DNA of 5,544 nucleotides. Origin: Tagaea sp. (GTDB taxonomy: Bacteria; Pseudomonadota; Alphaproteobacteria; CACIAM-22H2). The stretch's first letter is position 1, and each line of letters starts with the position of its first letter. A program made the position numbers and the translations under genes. Shown here in pieces: positions 1 through 4,267 of this stretch. The DNA is taken from the NCBI GenBank assembly GCA_023653245.1, contig JAMNXK010000176.1:1-5544 (forward strand), given 5' to 3'. The notes beneath the pieces were generated by a model that saw only the letters and a list, made by a program, of their open reading frames with translations, made no database searches and was not told the DNA's origin.

Positions 1-453
1 ATCGATCCGCGCGACGGCACGATCTGGTCGACCGAGCACGGGCCGCGCGGCGGGGACGAGCTCAACATCGTCAAGCGCGGCCTCAATTACGGCTGGCCGG
101 TGGTCACGCATGGCACGACCTACGCGGGCGGCCAGCCGATCGGCGAAGGCACATCCAAGCCCGGCATGGAAAACCCCGTACATGTGTGGCTGCCGACCTC
201 GCCCGCAGCCTCGGGCCTGGCGATCTACGACGGCGCCGCCTTCCCCGCCTGGCGCGGCTCGCTGCTCGCCGGGATGCTGCGCGAGCGCGGGATTTTCCGC
301 CTCGAACTCGCCAACGGGCGGGTGGCGCGCGAAGAACGTCTGGCCGAAGGCCAGGGCCGCATCCGCGACGTGCGCGTGGGCCCGGACGGCTTCGTCTATT
401 TCCTCACCGACGCGCGCGACGGCGCGTTCGGGCGCATCGTCCCGCCGAATTGA
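1..453 (+). CDS. PQQ-dependent aldose sugar dehydrogenase (YliI/Asd-like), C-terminal part
   Basis: The last 150 residues of a soluble quinoprotein sugar dehydrogenase of the glucose/sorbosone dehydrogenase beta-propeller family. The reading frame is open from base 1 to a TGA at 451-453, so the N-terminus and any signal peptide lie outside the window. Seen: EHGPRGGDEL at residues 12-21 followed by LNYGWP. This is the counterpart of the EQGP...DE...GGNYGWP segment of soluble glucose dehydrogenase, whose Gly-Pro carbonyls bind the calcium that holds PQQ. GRIRDVRVGPDG at residues 119-130 is the conserved last-blade motif, whose arginines face PQQ in the family. Known for the family: oxidation of aldose sugars in the periplasm, with electrons passed to an acceptor or the respiratory chain. 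The substrate cannot be told from this fragment. The GTG at 100 is internal to the domain and is not a start. The gene faces the minus-strand operon across a 148-bp gap. Confidence 0.9.
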   Translation: MDPRDGTIWSTEHGPRGGDELNIVKRGLNYGWPVVTHGTTYAGGQPIGEGTSKPGMENPVHVWLPTSPAASGLAIYDGAAFPAWRGSLLAGMLRERGIFRLELANGRVAREERLAEGQGRIRDVRVGPDGFVYFLTDARDGAFGRIVPPN

Positions 454-478
454 GCGGCTGCGCCCAACATGAATCGTC

Positions 479-510
479 ATTCTCGGGCGCCCGAAGGGCG
501 ACCCGGGAAT
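479..510. terminator. Long hairpin downstream of the sugar dehydrogenase
   Basis: The outer arms 479-487 and 502-510 form nine pairs, including one G-T wobble (483-506). The inner arms 488-492 and 496-500 form five more pairs around a GAA loop. The only interruption is a bulged A at 501, giving 14 pairs in all. The hairpin starts 26 bases after the dehydrogenase stop codon, so it could end that transcript. No T-run follows, so it is not a classic intrinsic terminator, and it may simply be one unit of the repeat element. Confidence 0.4.
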
Positions 511-526
511 CTCGAAGAGAACGGGC

Positions 527-541
527 CGCGCCTTCGGCGCG
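527..541. repeat. Short central hairpin of the composite element
   Basis: CGCGCC (527-532) pairs perfectly with GGCGCG (536-541) around a TTC loop. It sits midway between the two larger hairpins. Six-pair GC hairpins arise easily in DNA of this composition, so on its own it would mean little. Confidence 0.4.
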
Positions 542-557
542 ACGTTTGGTGGGCGAG

Positions 558-580
558 GTCCTCGGGTCAAGCCCGAGGAC
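558..580. terminator. Perfect 9-bp hairpin downstream of the minus-strand operon
   Basis: GTCCTCGGG (558-566) pairs perfectly with CCCGAGGAC (572-580) around the five-base loop TCAAG. It lies 21 bases beyond the stop codon of the last gene of the minus-strand operon, so it is well placed to end or stabilise that mRNA. No T-tract follows on either strand. The same arms form the right-hand end of the composite palindromic element. Confidence 0.45.
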
Positions 581-601
581 GACGGAAGGGCTATATGGCC
601 C

Positions 602-1192
602 CTACGCCTTCGTCCCTTCCGGGTCGATATAGCCGCGCTCGAGGGCGCGGTGCAGCGCTTCGTAGGCTTTCACACCTTCCTCGAACAGCGCGCGCTTGTG
701 GGCGAGATCGGCGAGCTCCTTCTCGGACCCCTCGCCGTCGAGGAAGGCGTGCATCGCCGAGGACAGATAGTCGGCGCGCAGCCGCGCCACGGACGCGGCG
801 AACTCCACGAAGCGCTCTTTGGTGAGTCCGGGAATGTGCTTGTGGATCACCTCGCGGTTCACCAGCCGCACCGATTTGTCGATGAAGGCGAGCATGCGCT
901 TTTGCTCTTCCGACGGGGCCCAGGGATCGGTCATGTCGGGTTTCCTTCCGAATTTGCGTTTGGGCTTGGGCAGGAAAGACGGATCGAGAATGGCGCCGGA
1001 GACCGGCTTGACTTGGGGCGCGTCGGCCTCGCCTTGCGCTTCGGCGACCAAGCCCGAGCGCGCGAGCGAAGCCATGAAGCCCGCCAGATCGGGATCGCTC
1101 GCCTTCAACATCACGCCGGCGACCACGCCGCCGCGCAATTGGCGGATCGCCGACAGCGCGCGCACGCGGTCGAGCGTCGCGCCGGCCGTCAC
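602..1192 (-). CDS. Hypothetical protein, 196 aa, last gene of the EamA-ChaC operon
   Basis: I do not recognise the family. The start is a GTG at 1192-1190 overlapping the stop of the upstream gene (GTGA). It is preceded by a strong ribosome binding site, AAGGAG at 1203-1198, five bases away. In-frame codons further upstream belong to antisense or overlapping sequence and are not part of this gene. Seen: an N-terminal segment with RALSAIRQLRGGVVAGVM at residues 11-28, a low-complexity middle, and a strongly basic stretch KPKRKFGRKP at 76-85. The C-terminal half (about 92-187) is probably helical and rich in charged residues and alanine, with no visible catalytic motif. There is no signal peptide or membrane segment, so it is probably cytoplasmic. 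The basic patch could contact nucleic acid or an acidic partner, but that is speculation. It is translationally coupled to the 99-aa gene. Confidence 0.75.
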   Translation of the reverse strand: MTAGATLDRVRALSAIRQLRGGVVAGVMLKASDPDLAGFMASLARSGLVAEAQGEADAPQVKPVSGAILDPSFLPKPKRKFGRKPDMTDPWAPSEEQKRMLAFIDKSVRLVNREVIHKHIPGLTKERFVEFAASVARLRADYLSSAMHAFLDGEGSEKELADLAHKRALFEEGVKAYEALHRALERGYIDPEGTKA

Positions 1193-1488
1193 CCGCGCTC
1201 CTTGGTCTTGGCGGCGGCGGCCGCCACGCGCGCGGCGGCCGCGTCGCCGCGCTCGCTGAGCAGCTGGATCACGCGCGCGTAGTGCACCGGCGGGGCCGGC
1301 GCTTCGATCGATTTGAGAAGTTTGGCCGAGGGATCGACCTCCTGCAGGACCGCGCGCGCGTTGTGCACGAGCAGGCGGTTGCGCAGATGGATTTCCTTGT
1401 TGAGCGCGTCGAGGCGCTCGGCCTCGTCGAGGGTGAGGCCCTTCATTTCGGACTCGCTGGGCGAGCGGTAATCCTCGAGGAACTTCAT
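1189..1488 (-). CDS. Hypothetical protein, 99 aa, coupled to the 196-aa gene
   Basis: The family is not recognised. The ATG at 1488 lies 42 bases after the ChaC stop codon, in the same frame, and is the earliest possible start. No clear ribosome binding site precedes it, and the internal ATG at 1446 is no better placed. Seen: a charged, probably helical centre at residues 18-52 (LTLDEAERLDALNKEI onwards), then a proline-containing turn APAPP at 63-67. A second helix follows and then an alanine-rich tail (residues 83-93) ending in KTKERG. There is no membrane segment or cysteine motif. The small size, helical character and stop/start overlap with the next gene suggest the two products act together, perhaps as a complex; this is inference. 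The alanine tail is encoded by a GCC/GCG-rich stretch around 1205-1250. Confidence 0.65.
   Translation of the reverse strand: MKFLEDYRSPSESEMKGLTLDEAERLDALNKEIHLRNRLLVHNARAVLQEVDPSAKLLKSIEAPAPPVHYARVIQLLSERGDAAAARVAAAAAKTKERG
1198..1203 (-). promoter_or_regulatory. Ribosome binding site (AAGGAG) fixing the GTG start at 1192
   Basis: AAGGAG on the minus strand, five bases before the GTG. It lies inside the last codons of the 99-aa gene, as expected for translational coupling. It is the best Shine-Dalgarno sequence I saw among the starts in this window. Confidence 0.75.
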
Positions 1489-1530
1489 CGCGGGAGAGAA
1501 TCGCCCGGGCCCCCGAGTCGCGGCAAGGCC

Positions 1531-2118
1531 TCAGCCGCGCACCGCCGCCAGCAGCGCCGTCAGGCGCCGGTCTTTGAGCCCGAGCCGGTCGAGATGCTCG
1601 ACCGTGTTGGCCAGATAGATCGCATTGGCGCCGCGCTGGCCGTGCGCGTCGCGGATGATGCGCGCGGTCTCGGCTTGGGCGAGCTTGCCCGCGTACGCCC
1701 TGCCCTTGCGGTCGATCACGAAGGTGCGCGCGACGACCGGGCGGCCGTCCTGCAGCGTCACCGGCAGATCCATACAATGGTACGATCGGTTCAGCATCTC
1801 GCGGTCCCACAGATAGGCCATCGTGGTCTCGCGATGGGCGTTGGCGACGCGATAGGCGATGCCCCGGCACGAGCCGCCCTTGTCCAGGCCGAGCACCAGC
1901 CCCGGCCGCTCGGGCGTGCCGCGATAGCGCGTCGAATAGAGGCAGAAGGCGCGGTGATAGCCCATGAGCTTGGCCGGCCGCGCTTCTTCGTAGGGAAACC
2001 CGGGATCCCAAATCAGCGAGCCATAGGCGAACAGCCAGAACTCGCGCGCCGCGGGCGGCGGCGGGCAGCCTTCGCAATCGGGCACCTTGCCGGTGCGGGG
2101 TTTGGACTTCGCGGCCAT
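1531..2118 (-). CDS. ChaC-type gamma-glutamylcyclotransferase
   Basis: A 195-aa protein of the ChaC branch of the gamma-glutamylcyclotransferase fold. Known for the family: cleavage of gamma-glutamyl peptides, in ChaC proteins mainly glutathione, to 5-oxoproline plus the remaining peptide (Cys-Gly from glutathione), in the cytosol. Seen: FAYGSLIWDPGF at residues 30-41, which contains the substrate-binding YGSLIW signature. MGYHRAFCLYSTRYRGTPE at 52-70 and LVLGLDKGGSCRGIAYRV at 74-91 are typical ChaC blocks. YLWDREM at 102-108 has Glu107 in the place of the catalytic glutamate. Length fits the family. Odd: a short proline-rich N-terminal extension with a CEGC motif (Cys15, Cys18). The ATG lies nine bases after the EamA stop codon, so the two are almost certainly cotranscribed. 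The ribosome binding site is weak, so translation may depend on ribosomes leaving the upstream gene. Glutathione specificity is inferred, not shown. Confidence 0.9.
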   Translation of the reverse strand: MAAKSKPRTGKVPDCEGCPPPPAAREFWLFAYGSLIWDPGFPYEEARPAKLMGYHRAFCLYSTRYRGTPERPGLVLGLDKGGSCRGIAYRVANAHRETTMAYLWDREMLNRSYHCMDLPVTLQDGRPVVARTFVIDRKGRAYAGKLAQAETARIIRDAHGQRGANAIYLANTVEHLDRLGLKDRRLTALLAAVRG

Positions 2119-2127
2119 GGTCTTGCG

Positions 2128-2976
2128 CTAGCTCTTGCGCACAAGATAGACGCCCAACGCCGTCACCGCCATGCCCGCGACGGCCAGAACTCCCAACGCC
2201 TCGCCGAAGAGCGGCCAGGCGACGGCGGCCGTGCACGGCGGCACGAGATAGAACAGGCTCGCGGTCTTGGCCGCCGCCTTGCGCCGGGCGAGCAGCATCA
2301 GCAGCGACACCGCCCCCACCGACAAGACGAGGATCAGCCACGCCATGGCGAAGACGAGCTCGGGCGCCCAGTCGATTTCCATCGTCTCGAAAGCCAGCAT
2401 GATCGGAATCAACGCCAGCAGCACGGCCGCGTATTGGATGACCCCGCCGGTGGCGAGGTGAATCCCGCCGCCGCGGCGCTGCTGGTAGAGCGTGCCGAAG
2501 GTGATCCCGAGCAAGCCCACGACCGACGGCCAGACGGCGGCGAGCGGCACGCCTTCGAAGCCGAGCTTCTCCCACAGCACCGCCGCCACGCCCGCGAAGC
2601 CGAGGGCGAGGCCCATCCACTGGCGCGCGCTCACGCGTTCGCCGGTGAGCCTGCCGATCACGGCGGCGGTGAGCAGCGGCTGCGCGCCGACGATCAGCGC
2701 CGAGATGCCCGCCGGCAAGCCCCAAGCGATCGAGACGAACACCCCGCCCAAATAGAATCCGTGCAGCAAGACGCCGACGATGGCCACGTCGCCCCAGCGC
2801 TCGCGCGGCGGCCAGGGCGCGCGCGCCAGCCACGCCCACACCAGGAAAATCGGCACGACGATGGCGAAGCGCACGACCAAAAAGGTGATCGGTTCGATAT
2901 GGGGAATGCCCAGTTTCGAGCCGATGAACCCGGTCGACCACAGCACCACGAAAACGAGGGGGATCGCTCTATCCAT
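2128..2976 (-). CDS. EamA/DMT-family transporter
   Basis: A 282-aa integral inner-membrane protein of the drug/metabolite transporter superfamily, probably with ten membrane helices in two EamA repeats (about 5-135 and 148-280). Seen: LWSTGFIGSKLGI at residues 12-24 in the first helix region. GISALIVGAQPLLTAAVIG at 90-108, followed by GERVSARQWMGLALGFAGV, is the repeat signature with its conserved proline and GE. The matching block is in the second half (ASLFYLVPPCTAAVAWPLFGE, 239-259). A positively charged loop RRKAAAK lies at 231-237. Known for the family: proton-coupled efflux of amino acids, nucleosides or other small metabolites; the substrate is unknown here. The ATG at 2976 was chosen because no start codon precedes it within the 36-bp divergent spacer. 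Longer stop-free sequence upstream is antisense to the DUF2125-like gene. It is the first gene of the operon, directly before chaC. Confidence 0.92.
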   Translation of the reverse strand: MDRAIPLVFVVLWSTGFIGSKLGIPHIEPITFLVVRFAIVVPIFLVWAWLARAPWPPRERWGDVAIVGVLLHGFYLGGVFVSIAWGLPAGISALIVGAQPLLTAAVIGRLTGERVSARQWMGLALGFAGVAAVLWEKLGFEGVPLAAVWPSVVGLLGITFGTLYQQRRGGGIHLATGGVIQYAAVLLALIPIMLAFETMEIDWAPELVFAMAWLILVLSVGAVSLLMLLARRKAAAKTASLFYLVPPCTAAVAWPLFGEALGVLAVAGMAVTALGVYLVRKS

Positions 2977-3012
2977 CGCGAGATGGACCGAGACTAGCCT
3001 ATAAAGGCGCCG
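2977..3012. promoter_or_regulatory. Compact divergent promoter spacer
   Basis: Only 36 bases separate the starts of the EamA gene (minus) and the DUF2125-like gene (plus). The one AT-rich patch, TATAAA at 3000-3005, sits in an imperfect palindrome (GCC TATAAA GGC, 2997-3008), so -10-like hexamers can be read on both strands. For the minus strand, TTGGCA inside the DUF2125-like coding start, about 18 bases from TTTATA, could be a -35. No convincing -35 exists for the plus strand, and a -10 at 3000-3005 would put the transcript start close to the ATG. Promoter assignment is tentative. Confidence 0.35.
3003..3007 (+). promoter_or_regulatory. Ribosome binding site (AAAGG) for the DUF2125-like gene
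   Basis: AAAGG lies five bases before the ATG at 3013 and can pair with the CCUUU of the 16S rRNA 3' end. It supports this start. It overlaps the TATAAA patch, so the same bases cannot serve as both -10 and ribosome binding site on one transcript. Confidence 0.5.
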
Positions 3013-4017
3013 ATGAAACGCCTTGCCAAGCATGCCGCCTATGCGGCGATCGCGCTCGTCTTCGTGTGGACGGTCGCATGGATGTATGTGGCCCGGGAAA
3101 TCGTCCGCCAGGTCGATGCGTGGCGCGCCGAGCGCGCGCAAGCCGGCGTAACGCTCGCCTGGGACGCGTTCGACGTCAAAGGCTGGCCGCTCCAATGGCG
3201 CGCCACGGCGACGAACGCGCGCGCGGCCGGCGCCGGCGCCCTCCCCTGGTCGTGGAGCGGCGAGCGCCTGACCGCGCGCATCGTCCCCTGGAATCCGGGG
3301 GAGATACGCGCGCGCTTGCCCGGCGCGCAGCGCGCCACATTCGGCGCCACGACGCTCGCTTTGCGCGCCGCCCGGCCGGACGCGACGCTCGTTTTGGATT
3401 CCGCCGACAAACTCGTCCGGCTCGATCTGGATTTCGAGGCGATCGAAGCCGCCCTGGACGGCGGCAAGCCGGTCCAAATCCGCAAACTCGACCTGTCGCT
3501 CGCGCGTCCGCACGGCGACCTGCTCGACGCCAAGCTGCTGGCGCAAGCCATCCGCTTGGCCGAGCCCGTTGCACCCCTCGCCGCCTTCGGCACCGACATC
3601 GCGCGCGCGGAGTTCGCGGGCCAGCTGCGCGGTCCCATCGCCGGCGCTGCGTCGCTGGGTCCGGCTTTGCGCGCCTGGCGCGATGCGGGTGGCACGCTCG
3701 AAGCGAGCGCGCTCGCGCTCGATTGGGGGCCGCTGCGCCTCGCGGGCGAGGGCACGCTCGCGCTGGACGAGCGCGACCGGCCTTTGGGTGCCGGCACGGT
3801 TCGCCTGGCGGGCTGGAACGAGGCGATCGACGCGCTGCAAGCCGCGCGCGCCCTCGAGCCCACGCCGGCGGCGATCTTGAAAGCGGCACTCGGCTTCCTC
3901 GGCCGCGTCGGTGGCGGCGAACCGGGCACGGTGCGCGTGCCCGTGGCCGCGCAAGACGGCCGCTTGGTCGTGCACCGGATCCCCGTCGCCAACCTGCCGA
4001 GCTTGCGGCTGGAATAG
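3013..4017 (+). CDS. DUF2125-like membrane-anchored protein
   Basis: A 334-aa protein of unknown function resembling the DUF2125 family. Seen: MKRLAKH followed by a hydrophobic segment (about residues 8-27, ending VAWMYVA). This indicates one N-terminal membrane helix or uncleaved signal anchor, with the rest in the periplasm. The family-like block VKGWPLQWRATATNAR (55-70) matches the usual V-x-G-[FW]-P-x-x-[FW] motif near the N-terminus. It is followed by PWSWSGERLTARIVPWNPGEI (78-98, residues listed in part), the expected 'alternating strand' segment. The C-terminus carries VAAQDGRLVVHRIPVANLP, similar to the end of family members. The body is rich in beta-prone repeats of the kind seen in envelope AsmA/LptD-like layers, but no such function is shown. 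No catalytic residues were found. It is divergent from EamA and convergent with ETF-QO, and seems to be a single-gene unit. Family assignment is from memory of the motif pattern. Confidence 0.85.
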   Translation: MKRLAKHAAYAAIALVFVWTVAWMYVAREIVRQVDAWRAERAQAGVTLAWDAFDVKGWPLQWRATATNARAAGAGALPWSWSGERLTARIVPWNPGEIRARLPGAQRATFGATTLALRAARPDATLVLDSADKLVRLDLDFEAIEAALDGGKPVQIRKLDLSLARPHGDLLDAKLLAQAIRLAEPVAPLAAFGTDIARAEFAGQLRGPIAGAASLGPALRAWRDAGGTLEASALALDWGPLRLAGEGTLALDERDRPLGAGTVRLAGWNEAIDALQAARALEPTPAAILKAALGFLGRVGGGEPGTVRVPVAAQDGRLVVHRIPVANLPSLRLE

Positions 4018-4025
4018 GCGCGCGT

Positions 4026-4061
4026 CGCTCACATATCCAGACAGTTAGGGCCGCCGCCGCC
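4026..4061. repeat. Diverged direct copy of the ETF-QO 3' end (copy 1)
   Basis: These 36 bases match 4232-4267 at 30 positions without gaps. All six differences (4035, 4037, 4039, 4042, 4047, 4050) are transitions. On the minus strand they encode [14 protein letters not shown], against [14 protein letters not shown] in ETF-QO. The GCC-repeat part is low complexity; outside it 19 of 25 bases still match. The offset is 206 bp. Short similarity just outside (AGGCGCGCG at 4016-4024 and 4218-4226) hints that the copy may extend slightly further. Confidence 0.6.
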
Positions 4062-4238
4062 GACGATCAGAATCGCGCCAACTACGCCCCAAAGGGCTTC
4101 GGCGGCGCTCAAGTCGCGCGCCGCGAATGCGAGCAGCAGACTGGCCACCCCATCGATCCCAAGCCCGCCCGCGACAAACCACCGCGCTGGCAGGCGCGCT
4201 GACGAGGAAGCGGCGTGAGGCGCGCGCGCGGCGCTCAC
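4029..4238 (-). CDS. Possible small two-helix membrane protein, 69 aa, with ETF-QO-like tail
   Basis: An ORF starting at a GTG (4238-4236) that overlaps the ETF-QO stop codon as GTGA. The product is not recognised. Seen: an alanine/serine/arginine-rich start, then a hydrophobic segment at residues 20-40 ([20 protein letters not shown] within it) and a second at about 46-61 ([13 protein letters not shown]). The pattern suits a small two-helix inner-membrane protein. The last ten residues, [10 protein letters not shown], are a degenerate version of the ETF-QO C-terminus and are encoded by a diverged copy of the same DNA. For the gene: the start/stop overlap and plausible helices. Against it: no ribosome binding site, no ATG, and visibly more A/T at third codon positions than the neighbours (about a quarter). 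It may be a real coupled gene, or a remnant beside a duplicated gene end. Confidence 0.35.
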   Translation of the reverse strand: MSAARAPHAASSSARLPARWFVAGGLGIDGVASLLLAFAARDLSAAEALWGVVGAILIVGGGGPNCLDM

Positions 4239-4267
4239 ATGTTCGGATAGTTGGGACCGCCGCCGCC
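4232..4267. repeat. 3' end of ETF-QO, partner of the diverged copy (copy 2)
   Basis: The presumed parent copy of the 36-bp pair. It encodes the conserved [11 protein letters not shown]-terminus and the stop codon of ETF-QO. Because PNYPNM is the typical end of alphaproteobacterial ETF-QO, this copy is taken as the original and 4026-4061 as the altered duplicate. Confidence 0.6.

Larger units (their letters stand above)
475..584. repeat. Composite palindromic intergenic element (three tandem hairpins)
   Basis: This element fills most of the gap between two convergent genes. Its ends are an imperfect inverted repeat: 475-487 (CGTCATTCTCGGG) matches the reverse complement of 572-584 at 11 of 13 positions. 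Inside lie three hairpins at 479-510, 527-541 and 558-580. The CGTC...CTCGGG / CCCGAG...GACG style resembles the dispersed REP-like or MITE-like intergenic repeats common in alphaproteobacterial genomes. No transposase, target-site duplication or credible ORF is visible. It may also end transcription from both sides. The structure is read directly from the sequence; the repeat-family assignment is inference. Confidence 0.6.

Noticed and set aside
469..825. Plus-strand ORF running out of the palindromic element
   Set aside because: It starts inside the hairpin element and is low-complexity and arginine-rich, overlapping the 196-aa gene on the other strand.
1205..1250. GGC/GCC-rich stretch with many small palindromes
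   Set aside because: It is explained by alanine codons of the 99-aa protein tail; such palindromes arise freely from GCC/GCG runs.
1493..1530. Possible terminator between chaC and the 99-aa gene (CGGGGGCCCGGG region)
   Set aside because: The stem is only about four pairs without a T-run, and the gene order suggests read-through.
2119..2137. Short direct repeat CGCAAGA around the EamA stop codon
   Set aside because: Only seven or eight bases long and half of it is coding; no structure or function follows from it.
602..2941. A 779-codon stop-free minus-strand frame
   Set aside because: Only its last 196 codons form a credible gene. The rest is antisense-like or out-of-frame arginine-rich sequence crossing the ChaC and EamA genes, a usual effect of high GC.
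1282..2997. A 571-codon plus-strand frame
   Set aside because: It lies wholly opposite the EamA, ChaC and 99-aa genes and encodes a histidine/arginine/alanine-rich product without motifs. The opposite strand has clear family signatures.
2977..4032. Upstream extension of the EamA frame to a possible 634-aa protein
   Set aside because: The extension is antisense to the DUF2125-like gene and has no membrane or domain pattern; the EamA fold begins exactly at the ATG at 2976.
3039..4202. Long alternative frames on both strands over the DUF2125-like gene
   Set aside because: Arginine/serine/proline-rich shadows. The frame at 3013 has a ribosome binding site, a membrane anchor and family-like blocks.
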